Below, in pieces: positions 17,890 to 26,739 of a stretch of DNA of 64,000 nucleotides (position 1 is its first letter; each line of letters starts with the position of its first letter). The translations under genes and the position numbers were made by a program. The notes beneath the pieces are model-generated. The model was given only the letters and a program-made list of their open reading frames with translations, ran no database searches and was not told the origin of the DNA. The DNA is from [Flexibacter] sp. ATCC 35103 (GTDB taxonomy: Bacteria > Bacteroidota > Bacteroidia > Flavobacteriales > Flavobacteriaceae). The stretch is taken from NCBI RefSeq assembly GCF_001975985.1, contig NZ_MTQF01000001.1, positions 518,943-582,942 on the forward strand. Reading direction: 5' to 3'.

Positions 17890-17904
17890 TTTTATAATTT
17901 CAAA

Positions 17905-17935
17905 AAAAGCTATGAGTAAAACCCATAGCTTTTGT
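17905..17935. terminator. Bidirectional terminator between kinase and M28 peptidase genes
   Basis: AAAAGCTATG (17905-17914) and CATAGCTTTT (17924-17933) form a 10-bp stem with A and T runs on its two sides. Confidence 0.8.
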
Positions 17936-17956
17936 TCATTTTATATGTAGTAAAAT

Positions 17957-19345
17957 TTAGTTTGCTGTTGGCAGAACAATTCCGTTTTGATCTATTAAAT
18001 AAATCAACGAAGTCATTGTTCCGGCACCAAGTTCTAATTCTCTTTTATTAATTGCATCAAATTTATCGTTTGCTGCATGATGATAATCAAAATAACGTTG
18101 TGAATCTGGCATTAAACCAGCTTTTACAATGGTTTTAGACGTTAAATGCTCAATATCTGATCCGCTGTGTCCTTTTATGAAACTATTTACAAAATATGGC
18201 TCAAAAAGAGTTGCATATCCTTGAATTTTTTTCAGATTAGCGTCATCAGCTTCTATAGAAAATCCTCTTGGTGTAAATCCGCCGGAATCACTTTCTAAAG
18301 CAAAAATGTGATTCTCGTTCTTTTGTTTAGAAACTTCTTCATATTTGGCACCACCTCTTCCACCGTTTTCTTCGTTCATAAACAATACAACACGAATGGT
18401 ATTTTTAGGCTTATAGTTTAAGTTTTTAAGAATACGCACTACTTCCATACTTTGTACTACTCCTGCTCCATCGTCATGAGAACCGTCAGCAAGATCCCAT
18501 GAGTCTAAGTGACCTCCTACAACGAGAATATTTTCGGGCGTTACTGTTCCTGTCAATTCTCCAATTACATTATAAGATTGTACATCAGGTAATGTTTCGC
18601 AAGATTGCTTAAAGTAAAGTTTCAAGCCCGGAGTACTTTTTAATAATTTACTCAATAGTTCTGCTCCGTTAGTACTGATTGCAGCAGCCGGAATATATTG
18701 TTCTTTTGGCAAATCACCATAACTTTGGGCTCCTGCATGCGGAAAATCATCTAAACGAAGGTTTAATGAACGAACAATCGTACCAACTGCACCAAATTTA
18801 GCTGCTTCTTTAGCGCCAATGCGTCTTTGGTCCCCTGCTTCGGAATAAGATTCAAAAGTTGCGACATTTTCAGGATTCATTGGTCTGTTAAAGAATACAA
18901 TTTTACCTTTTACTTTATCTCCTAATTCGTTCAGTTCTTTAATACTTTGTACTTCTATAACTTCTGCTGTAATTCCGGTTTTAGGTGTAGCAACTGATCC
19001 TCCTAAAGCGCAAATTGGAACACTCATTTTTACTTTTCCGTCCAGAATAAAAGCGGTTTCTTTTTCGCCACGAACCCAATGCGGAACCGTAACTTCTTGT
19101 AAATATACTTTATCAAGACCTAATGTTTCAAGCTGTCTTTTGGTATATTCGACACCTTGTTGTGCGCCTGTAGAACCTGATAAACGGCTCCCAATATCAT
19201 TAGACAAATATTCTAACCAAGTATAACACTTCGCTTCCGTTAGCGCTTTTTTGTAGAATAATTTAATGTTCTTTTCATCATTTGATTGTGCAAAAGATGT
19301 CAATCCGCTCAAAACTAAAGCAGTTAAAAGAATCGTTTTTTTCAT
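17957..19345 (-). CDS. Secreted M28-family zinc aminopeptidase/carboxypeptidase
   Basis: This protein has 462 residues from the chosen ATG at 19343-19345. The open frame extends upstream, but a promoter-like TTCCTTTG lies there and the signal peptide (MKKTILLTALVLSGLTSFAQ) starts here. A PA-type insert lies near residues 110-250. The M28 zinc site follows: GGHLDSWDLADGSHDDGAG (His and bridging Asp), EENGGRGG (Glu) and LESDSGGF (Asp). The family removes single amino acids from peptides; M28 members of this size are usually exported. A role in peptide scavenging is inferred. It is not clearly part of the PUL that follows. Confidence 0.92.
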   Translation of the reverse strand: MKKTILLTALVLSGLTSFAQSNDEKNIKLFYKKALTEAKCYTWLEYLSNDIGSRLSGSTGAQQGVEYTKRQLETLGLDKVYLQEVTVPHWVRGEKETAFILDGKVKMSVPICALGGSVATPKTGITAEVIEVQSIKELNELGDKVKGKIVFFNRPMNPENVATFESYSEAGDQRRIGAKEAAKFGAVGTIVRSLNLRLDDFPHAGAQSYGDLPKEQYIPAAAISTNGAELLSKLLKSTPGLKLYFKQSCETLPDVQSYNVIGELTGTVTPENILVVGGHLDSWDLADGSHDDGAGVVQSMEVVRILKNLNYKPKNTIRVVLFMNEENGGRGGAKYEEVSKQKNENHIFALESDSGGFTPRGFSIEADDANLKKIQGYATLFEPYFVNSFIKGHSGSDIEHLTSKTIVKAGLMPDSQRYFDYHHAANDKFDAINKRELELGAGTMTSLIYLIDQNGIVLPTAN

Positions 19346-19441
19346 ATGGTTTATAGCATTTTGGGTTGTTACGCAAAGGAACAAAATTCTTTAGAACTGC
19401 CACAGGTTTTATTTAACGATTTCTCAAAATAAAATTAAAAA

Positions 19442-21361
19442 TTATTTTACTTCAATTAATTCATTTTTAGTGCTAATTCCGTTTTCATTAAAGGCTTCAA
19501 TCGTAAAATAATACTTCGTTCCTTTGTCTAAACCTCTAAAATCATATGAAGTTTCATCATACACCATAATAGTATTGTATAATTTATCAGGCGTAATACC
19601 GTAATAAATATTATACCCTATTGCATCTGTTTGTTTTTTCCAGGAAATCATTGCATTACGCGAATCAGATGCATTTCTGTCTACTTTAAAATCAGTAACG
19701 GATTTTGGTTTTTCTGCCAGTCCATTACCAAAAACCCTAAAATCAGAAATAGCAAATAATCCTGATGCATTGTGAATATTTTCCATTTTGATGTAACGCG
19801 CCTTGATTGCTTTTGTTAATTCTACATAATCATGCGGAACATCTTTTGCATTTTTTGATTTATCTACTACCAATTTCCAGTTTACAGCATCATCAGACAT
19901 GAAGATTTTATATTGATAATAAATATCCATTGCCTTGTTGTATTGCGTTGCTTTATGATCTGCATAGTTAATCTGCAAAGCATTAATCTGCATTTGTCTG
20001 CCTAAATCAAGCTGTAACCATTCTCCCGGATGATCTGTTTTTGCGGACCAATAGGTTTGAATATTTTCATCGGTCAGATTACTGGCTCCATAACAAAACT
20101 TCTCATATACTTTTTTACCGCCGTTATCTACTCTGTGCGTTTCGACCTCCATACATTCTTCTGAAGAAGATACTGTCACGGGTTTTTTATACGAAAGTAA
20201 CATCCAGCCTGAAGAAGCTCCATTTTCCTGATTGCGCTTTTTGGTTGGCAAAACTATAGGAAAATCTCCATAAGAAGTAATCGAATACATCACATCATCT
20301 TTATCAAATCCTGCAGGAAACATATCAATACGACGCTCAAAACGATCTTTTATAGATATTTTGCAGGTTCCGGTATTCCAATAATTTCCATAATTATCTG
20401 CAAAGGTATTTCCGTGTCCGGCTCCAATTACAAATCCGCCCGGTTTATATGACATTGGATTGTGTTTTTGATATTCAAAAGGTCCCAACGGACTATTCCC
20501 TACATGAACACCATTTGCATAACCTTTATATTCTGTTGCCGGCGCTCCGTATTGCATATAATATTTACCGTTGTGTTTGGTCATCCAGGCTCCTTCAATA
20601 AAGTTACCCCAAGGCGCCGGTTCCATATCATTATTAGGCCCAAAACGTTCCCAACCGTGAGAAGCCGGATCCAAACCTACAACTTCTTTGATTTGACCAT
20701 ACGGACGTTGAATATCCTCAACTTCTGTTACTTTATATAATTTTTCGTAATCTGCCTGATTCCCTTTTGGAAGCCATGTTTTATAATCTACTTCTACACC
20801 CACAAGAGGCAGTTTACCACTTGAACCATAATACATATATACTTTTTTATCATCATCCTGAAAAATAGCCGGATCCCAGGTAGGAAGCATTGCTTTATCT
20901 ACATGTCTTAACCATTGACCTGATTTTGGATCTGCAGTTTTCCAGATTGGATGATCTCTCTTCCAGGTTGAACCTACATAAAACAACGTATCATTTACAA
21001 CCCATGCAGCTGGTGCGCATTGATCATCATCTGCAGGTTTTCTTTGAAAACTTCCGTAAACAAATTTCCAGTCAGACATGTCTTTACTCCAGAAATATCC
21101 TGCCTGATTTGTAGCAAATAAGTAATACTCGCCTTTATAAGTAATAATCACAGGATCTGCACTGGAACGACGTGATTCCGGAATACCATTATGATTTTCA
21201 GTAGTGTAATTATACCCAATATTAACAGGATTACAATACGTAGAGGCTTTTTTATTAGGATCAAACCATTCTGTTTTTCCTGGAATATTCGTTTTTTGCG
21301 CCCAATTGTTATTGCATACAAACAAGAGCAATAAAAGTGGTATTGAAAGTAGTTTATGCAT
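19442..21361 (-). CDS. GH43-like glycosidase with F5/8-type C and fibronectin III domains
   Basis: This 639-residue secreted protein has a signal peptide ending NNWAQ. Residues 45-370 form a five-bladed propeller of GH43 type, with candidate catalytic acids in RRSSADPVI, PTWDPAIFQDD and NFIEGAWM. A discoidin-like domain lies near 400-545 (GEWLQLDLGRQMQINALQI). A fibronectin III domain is at the C-terminus. GH43 and related families cleave arabinosides, xylosides or galactosides, so the target could be side chains on the PUL glycan. It starts 5 bases after GDPD ends, so the two are coupled. The exact subfamily is uncertain. Confidence 0.87.
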   Translation of the reverse strand: MHKLLSIPLLLLLFVCNNNWAQKTNIPGKTEWFDPNKKASTYCNPVNIGYNYTTENHNGIPESRRSSADPVIITYKGEYYLFATNQAGYFWSKDMSDWKFVYGSFQRKPADDDQCAPAAWVVNDTLFYVGSTWKRDHPIWKTADPKSGQWLRHVDKAMLPTWDPAIFQDDDKKVYMYYGSSGKLPLVGVEVDYKTWLPKGNQADYEKLYKVTEVEDIQRPYGQIKEVVGLDPASHGWERFGPNNDMEPAPWGNFIEGAWMTKHNGKYYMQYGAPATEYKGYANGVHVGNSPLGPFEYQKHNPMSYKPGGFVIGAGHGNTFADNYGNYWNTGTCKISIKDRFERRIDMFPAGFDKDDVMYSITSYGDFPIVLPTKKRNQENGASSGWMLLSYKKPVTVSSSEECMEVETHRVDNGGKKVYEKFCYGASNLTDENIQTYWSAKTDHPGEWLQLDLGRQMQINALQINYADHKATQYNKAMDIYYQYKIFMSDDAVNWKLVVDKSKNAKDVPHDYVELTKAIKARYIKMENIHNASGLFAISDFRVFGNGLAEKPKSVTDFKVDRNASDSRNAMISWKKQTDAIGYNIYYGITPDKLYNTIMVYDETSYDFRGLDKGTKYYFTIEAFNENGISTKNELIEVK

Positions 21362-21366
21362 TTTTT

Positions 21367-22152
21367 CTATTTTTTGTTTTTTATTCTTTGATTTAGTAGT
21401 TCAGGTTCATTTGTAGTTATGTAATCAAATTTATTTTCAATAATCCAATCCATAACTTCAGGATCATTAACTGTCCAGACATTTAAAATAATCTTATTGT
21501 CTTTTGCTTCTTTGATCCATTCTGGATGTTTTTGAAAAACTGAATAATGAAAATCAATTCCTGAAATTTGATCTGATTTAACTTCTTTTGGAGATTTATT
21601 GCCTTCCAGATATTGTAAAGAAGTTTTAGTGTCTATTTGTCTGATTTGTTTTAAAATTTCATAATCAAAACTGATGTAACAGGTGCTTTTTTCAGCTTTA
21701 AGTTTTTTAATCATTTCAACCGTTTTTAAGGCTGTAAGTTTTCCTCTTTCTTTATTGATTTCCGATGGTTTTATTTCGCAGACTAATAAAGTTTTTTTAT
21801 TATTTTTTTTACCCTCTGTAATATATTCATATAAAGTTGGCAGTTTTTCGCCGTTCGAAAGCTTAAACTTTATCAAATCAGCATAATTTGTTTCTTCGAT
21901 AAGTAACTTGTTATAATGTGCATCATGATTGATTATCAAAGAATCATCTGCTGTTCTCCAAACATCAAACTCTGAACCTGCCAATTTTAAATCTATGGCA
22001 TGCCTTAGAGAAGCAATTGAATTTTCAGGAAAATTATTTTGTTTCCAGGCACCGCGATGTGCAACAATGCCATTTTTCTTTACAGTACAAGAAGAAAAAA
22101 CAAATAGTACCAAGACTAAAAAAAATAATTGATATTGTTTAATAGTATTCAT
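21367..22152 (-). CDS. Glycerophosphodiester phosphodiesterase lipoprotein
   Basis: This 261-residue protein begins MNTIKQYQLFFLVLVLFVFSSC with a lipobox Cys. The GDPD barrel has the active-site HRGAW and PENS near residues 32-44, SEFDVWRTADDSLIINHD (metal-binding Glu/Asp and second catalytic His) and LNVWTVND near the end. The family splits glycerol-3-phosphate diesters. As an envelope lipoprotein inside a beta-1,2-glucan PUL it may remove phosphoglycerol groups from glucans, which is inference. The frame extends upstream through the GH3 terminator, so the later ATG is used. Confidence 0.92.
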   Translation of the reverse strand: MNTIKQYQLFFLVLVLFVFSSCTVKKNGIVAHRGAWKQNNFPENSIASLRHAIDLKLAGSEFDVWRTADDSLIINHDAHYNKLLIEETNYADLIKFKLSNGEKLPTLYEYITEGKKNNKKTLLVCEIKPSEINKERGKLTALKTVEMIKKLKAEKSTCYISFDYEILKQIRQIDTKTSLQYLEGNKSPKEVKSDQISGIDFHYSVFQKHPEWIKEAKDNKIILNVWTVNDPEVMDWIIENKFDYITTNEPELLNQRIKNKK

Positions 22153-22205
22153 TTGTAGAAAATTAAAATTGTAAAAAATTACTGTACTTTTTAAGGCTGA
22201 AAAGC

Positions 22206-22243
22206 TAAAAAAAAGCCCTTCGCTAACCAAAGACGAAGGGCTA
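22206..22243 (-). terminator. Terminator after the GH3 gene
   Basis: Read on the minus strand, AGCCCTTCG pairs with CGAAGGGCT and is followed by T's. It separates SusC-to-GH3 from the GDPD-GH43 pair, or lowers read-through into them. Confidence 0.85.
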
Positions 22244-22263
22244 TTAACTAATTAACAAACCAA

Positions 22264-24564
22264 TTATTTAGCTAATTCAAAACTAACTTTCTTATCGGCA
22301 TTTGAATTTCCTCCAACGAAAATTTCAAACTGACCAGGTTCTGCTACAAATTGTAAATCAGAATTATAAAATTTTAAATCTTCAACCGTAATATCAAAAG
22401 TCACGGTTTGTTTCTCCCCTTTTTTAAGTGTTATTTTTTGGAAATTCTTCAATTCTCTAACTGGTCTTGTTACTGAACCAACTAAATCTCTAATATATAA
22501 TTGTACCGTTTCTTTTCCGTCATAGTTTCCTGTATTCGCTACATCAACTGTTACTTTTAATTTTCCGTCTGCATTCATTTTATCAGATGAAATTTTAAGG
22601 TTTGAGTAGTCAAATGAAGTATAGCTTAAACCGAAACCAAATGGAAATAATGGTTCATTTCTTTCGTCGATATAATTAGATCTGAATTTTTCGAATTTGC
22701 CTTCTGTGTTAGAAAGTGGTCTTCCTGTATTTTTGTGTGCGTAGTAAATTGGTAATTGCCCAACGCTTCTAGGGAAAGTTGTCGTTAATTTTCCGGAAGG
22801 ATTTACATCTCCAAATAAAACATCAGCAATAGCATAACCAGCTTCAGAACCTGCAAACCAAACATTTAAAATGGCAGGAACAGTTTCGTTTTCGTCTTTT
22901 AAAACTAAAGGACGACCATCAAATAAAACCAATACAACCGGTTTTCCTGTTTTTAACAATGCATTTAATAAATCTTTTTGAGCTTGTGGAATTTCTAAAT
23001 TTGTACGGCTGCTTGATTCTCCACTCATTTCTGCAGATTCTCCAAGTGCAGCAACAATAACATCTGACTGATTTGCTATTTTTAAAGCTTCTGCCAGTAA
23101 TTCTTCTTTTGAACGAGCATCTCTATGTAAGGTTTTACCAAACATTGTTGCGTTAGTTTCAAAAGTTTCATCGTAATCTAAGTTACTTCCTTTTGCATAT
23201 AATACTTTCGCAGAAGTTCCTGCTACTTCTTTAATTCCTGCTAATAACGAAATAGCATTTTCCATTTTTGTAGCTACACTCCAGGTTCCCGGCATATTCT
23301 CTTTTGCATCTGCCAATGGTCCGATTAAAGCAATTGTACCTGATTTTTTAAGTGGCAATACCTGATTTTGGTTTTTTAATAAAACCAATGATTGAGCTGA
23401 AATTGATCTTGCTTCTTTTCTGCTGCTTGCTGTAAAAATTTCAGTCTTAGCTCTGTTAGCATCACAATATTTATATGGATCCTGGAACAATCCTAAATCA
23501 TATTTAGCTTCTAAAATTAGTTTTACTGCATTATCGATAGTTTCGATTGTTACTTTTTTCTCGTCTAAAGATTTTTTCAAAGTTCCTAAGAAACCTTCTC
23601 CAACCATATCCATTTCAACACCAGCATTTAGAGATAAAGCAGAAACTGCTTGTAAGTCACCCATACCGTGTTCGATCATTTCCGGAATTCCGGTAAAGTC
23701 AGTTACTACAAAACCTTTAAAACCCCATTGTTTTCTTAAAATATCTGTCATTAACCATTTGTTTCCTGTTGCAGGAATTCCGTCAACTTCATTAAAAGAA
23801 GCCATAACAGATCCTACACCGGCATCAACAGCTGCTTTGTAAGGAGGGAAATAATCATTAAACATTCTGATATGACTCATATCGACTGTATTATAATCAC
23901 GTCCTGCTTCTGGAGCACCATATAAAGCGAAGTGTTTTACACACGCCATAATCGAATTATTTTTAGAAAGATCATGTTGTTGGTAACCATTAACCATTGC
24001 TTTTGCAATTTGGCTTCCTAAGTAAGGATCTTCACCTGAACCTTCAGAAACTCTTCCCCAACGAGGATCGCGAGAAACATCAACCATTGGAGAAAATGTC
24101 CAGTTGATTCCATCTGCACTTGCTTCCTGAGCAGCAATTTGAGCACTTCTTTCGATTAAGCCCATATCCCACGTACAAGATAATCCTAACGGAATTGGGA
24201 ATGTTGTTTCGTAACCGTGGATAACATCCATCCCGAAAATCAATGGAATTTTCAAGCGGCTTTGTTCAACAGCAATTCTTTGTACTTCTCTAATTTTTTG
24301 AACAGATTTAATATTGAATAAACCTCCAACTTTACCTTCAGCAATCTTTTTAGCCACATCAGAACTATTTGCTTGTCCTGTAGTAATATCTCCGGAAGTT
24401 GGTAAATTAAGCTGACCTAATTTTTCATCCAATGTCATTTTCGACAATAACTCAGCTACAAACTCTGATTTTGGTTTAATTTTTACTGTACTTTTAGTAT
24501 TCTTTTTCTGGGCGTAACCCAAAACAGCACATCCTAAAAATAGTAAGACTAATTTGTTTTTCAT
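22264..24564 (-). CDS. bglX: GH3 beta-glucosidase
   Basis: This 766-residue exported enzyme has a signal peptide ending LGYAQ. The GH3 barrel follows (GMDVIHGYETTFPIPLGLS near 111-129, PRWGRVSEGSGEDP, CVKHFALYG). The nucleophile is Asp289 in GFKGFVVTDF. An alpha/beta sandwich domain and a C-terminal fibronectin III-like domain complete the BglX layout. It removes terminal beta-glucose, here probably from oligosaccharides made by the GH144 enzyme. It starts 10 bases after the esterase gene. Family call secure; linkage specificity inferred. Confidence 0.95.
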   Translation of the reverse strand: MKNKLVLLFLGCAVLGYAQKKNTKSTVKIKPKSEFVAELLSKMTLDEKLGQLNLPTSGDITTGQANSSDVAKKIAEGKVGGLFNIKSVQKIREVQRIAVEQSRLKIPLIFGMDVIHGYETTFPIPLGLSCTWDMGLIERSAQIAAQEASADGINWTFSPMVDVSRDPRWGRVSEGSGEDPYLGSQIAKAMVNGYQQHDLSKNNSIMACVKHFALYGAPEAGRDYNTVDMSHIRMFNDYFPPYKAAVDAGVGSVMASFNEVDGIPATGNKWLMTDILRKQWGFKGFVVTDFTGIPEMIEHGMGDLQAVSALSLNAGVEMDMVGEGFLGTLKKSLDEKKVTIETIDNAVKLILEAKYDLGLFQDPYKYCDANRAKTEIFTASSRKEARSISAQSLVLLKNQNQVLPLKKSGTIALIGPLADAKENMPGTWSVATKMENAISLLAGIKEVAGTSAKVLYAKGSNLDYDETFETNATMFGKTLHRDARSKEELLAEALKIANQSDVIVAALGESAEMSGESSSRTNLEIPQAQKDLLNALLKTGKPVVLVLFDGRPLVLKDENETVPAILNVWFAGSEAGYAIADVLFGDVNPSGKLTTTFPRSVGQLPIYYAHKNTGRPLSNTEGKFEKFRSNYIDERNEPLFPFGFGLSYTSFDYSNLKISSDKMNADGKLKVTVDVANTGNYDGKETVQLYIRDLVGSVTRPVRELKNFQKITLKKGEKQTVTFDITVEDLKFYNSDLQFVAEPGQFEIFVGGNSNADKKVSFELAK

Positions 24565-24574
24565 TCTATTATAT

Positions 24575-25288
24575 TTATTTGTTCGTATTCTTTTTTACCT
24601 GTTTAAACATCCAGTCATATATTTCCGGATTGTCATAAACTCTTGTCCAGCTATCGTGTCCCGCGTCATCAAAAATGGTCAATTGAACATCTTTCGCATT
24701 GCATTTTTTCAATTCTTTATAAATACTTATTGCGTAATCAACTTTTACTACATCATCTAATAATCCGTGAAATATTCTGGTTGGGATATTCGCTATTTTG
24801 CAGGCACTTTCAAGCTCAATCAAATCAACAAAGCCAGAAATAGGTACTATTGCCGCAAACATATCCGGATATGAAAGGGCTAAATTCCAAGCTGCCCAGC
24901 CTCCGGAACTTAATCCTGTAACATATATTCTCTGAGCATCGATCTTATTCTCTTTTTGAATTTTTAAAATCAATTCGTGAATAGATTCAATATTCCAATT
25001 CTCATCTTCTTTACATTGTGGTGCCAAAACATAAGCATCTAATTGATGTGTTTTTAGATATTTTAAAGGTCCATTGATTTTTACTTTTTCAATGTCTGTT
25101 CCTTTTTCTCCATCACCGGAAATAAAAACTACTAATGGCTTTTTATCTTTTATATTGGCCGGTTTGTGTAATGCGTAACCCAATTCATAATTGGTTACTA
25201 CAACTGTCTTTATTTTTCCTGTTGTCTCGCTTTGTGCAAAACCAGCAATAGAAAACAACAGTGCCATAATTGGTAACTTGAAGTTCAT
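24575..25288 (-). CDS. Secreted alpha/beta-hydrolase, esterase-like
   Basis: This 237-residue protein has a signal peptide (MNFKLPIMALLFSIAGFAQ). The alpha/beta fold carries nucleophile Ser127 in GLSSGG, an Asp in FHGLLDDVV near 178 and a His in DAGHDSW near 210. The GDGEKG segment may shape the oxyanion hole. Proteins of this type in PULs often remove ester groups from glycans. Acyl groups on beta-1,2-glucans (for example succinyl) would be a suitable target, but this is inference. It lies between GH144 and GH3, 8 and 10 bases from them. Confidence 0.87.
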   Translation of the reverse strand: MNFKLPIMALLFSIAGFAQSETTGKIKTVVVTNYELGYALHKPANIKDKKPLVVFISGDGEKGTDIEKVKINGPLKYLKTHQLDAYVLAPQCKEDENWNIESIHELILKIQKENKIDAQRIYVTGLSSGGWAAWNLALSYPDMFAAIVPISGFVDLIELESACKIANIPTRIFHGLLDDVVKVDYAISIYKELKKCNAKDVQLTIFDDAGHDSWTRVYDNPEIYDWMFKQVKKNTNK

Positions 25289-25296
25289 TTTAAATA

Positions 25297-26670
25297 CTAT
25301 TTAATTCCGTATTTTTCAGATTTAAAGCCCAGCTTCACTAAACCTTGTTTTACTTCTGGAGCATTCATGAATAGCTTCCATAATAAACCGGTACGATAGT
25401 TTTCGATCATAACAACTTCAGGTCCCTGATCGATAGCTAAATAGCGTTTTGCAACCCAATTATTATTCTGTAAACTCAAAGCATCATAAAAACCGGCATT
25501 TCCCCAGGTTTCTTTTTTATGATTATCATATAAATTGCGTATTACGGCCATTGATTCTTTTGGTGTATAAACAATTGAACTTATAGCAGCTGTTGGCGAC
25601 ATCACACCTTGATCGTTGCTTGGCATATGCGCATTGTAACCAATAGAACCGTCAGGATTTCTTGAATATGAAGCACTTAATCCCCAATAATCAGCACTAT
25701 ATCCTTTTTTTGGATTTTCTATACAATATTCATAATTGATTTTTGTCTGATTAACATTCAGATCCCAGTAATTAGCATATTTATCTGTTAGTTGGTTTGG
25801 GTCTAAACCTACATAAGAATAATGCGCCCAGAATAATGGACCTCCAAATTCCTGAGCTCCATTATGTTTTAAAACTAATGGAATATTATATTTTGTTTTA
25901 GAAGAAACAATCCCTCCACTTCTGGCCCATCCTTCATGGTATGCTTTTGCCTCTATTGAATGTGTTGGCGAAGATGCTGCAAGCACGTAAGTAATTAAAC
26001 ATTCATTATATCCTTCTAAAGGAAAATTCATTTGCCAGTCATATGTTGGTGACCAATGCCAGTACAATACATTTTTATTATTGGTGTACCATTGCCAGTC
26101 GACACCTTTCCAAAGTGCGTCATATTTTTGAGCTACAGCTTTCTCTTTTTCTGAACCGTCTTTTAGATATTCGCGAACAGTAATCATCCCTGCAACCAAA
26201 AATGATGTTTCGACTAAGTCTCCACCATTATCCTTGGTTCCAAAAGGTTTTACTTTTCCGGTATTTCCGTCTATCCAGTGTGACCATGCTCCGTGAAAAC
26301 GATCTGCTTTGCCTAAAAAATCAGCAATTTTGTTTAATCGCTCAACTCCTTTTTCTTTAGTAATATATCCTTGGGACATTCCTGAAACAACAGCCATTAA
26401 TCCAAAACCTGAACCTCCGGTTGTTACTATATTTGCATCATTTTCAGGATAAACTCCGTCCGGATGATAACGTTCTCTTGCTAATCCTGAATTTGGCTCA
26501 GCATAATCCCAAAAATATTTAAAGGTTTGTTTTTGAACAGTTGCTAAAAGTTCTTCATCTGTTAATTTTACAGTTGCTGCCTTTTCTCCTTCATTTTCTT
26601 TTGATTTATCAGCATTAGAGCCACAACCAAAAAATGTAAAAACTAATAATAAAACTGAAATTCTAACCAT
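25297..26670 (-). CDS. GH144-like endo-beta-1,2-glucanase lipoprotein
   Basis: This protein has 457 residues from MVRISVLLLVFTFFGCGS, a lipoprotein signal (Cys16). The mature protein is an (alpha/alpha)6-type enzyme of the 'glucoamylase family' kind common in Bacteroidota. It shows QKQTFKYFWDYAEP, TTGGSGFGLMAVV, DLVETSFLVAGM, WHWSPTYDW and FGGPLFWAHYSY. The family that includes the characterised Chitinophaga endo-beta-1,2-glucanase (GH144) has this length and pattern. I recognise it by overall similarity, not by computed alignment. It follows susD by 70 bases and should cut the polymer at the cell surface. The start excludes 14 upstream codons that lack a signal. Confidence 0.87.
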   Translation of the reverse strand: MVRISVLLLVFTFFGCGSNADKSKENEGEKAATVKLTDEELLATVQKQTFKYFWDYAEPNSGLARERYHPDGVYPENDANIVTTGGSGFGLMAVVSGMSQGYITKEKGVERLNKIADFLGKADRFHGAWSHWIDGNTGKVKPFGTKDNGGDLVETSFLVAGMITVREYLKDGSEKEKAVAQKYDALWKGVDWQWYTNNKNVLYWHWSPTYDWQMNFPLEGYNECLITYVLAASSPTHSIEAKAYHEGWARSGGIVSSKTKYNIPLVLKHNGAQEFGGPLFWAHYSYVGLDPNQLTDKYANYWDLNVNQTKINYEYCIENPKKGYSADYWGLSASYSRNPDGSIGYNAHMPSNDQGVMSPTAAISSIVYTPKESMAVIRNLYDNHKKETWGNAGFYDALSLQNNNWVAKRYLAIDQGPEVVMIENYRTGLLWKLFMNAPEVKQGLVKLGFKSEKYGIK

Positions 26671-26739
26671 TATAAAAAAATTTAAGATTTTATAAATAAT
26701 CACTTCCTTCAAGATCTTGAAGGAAGTGATATATTAATA

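Noticed and set aside
22153..22230. N-terminal extension of GDPD
   Set aside because: It would run through the GH3 terminator; the later ATG starts a clean lipoprotein signal.
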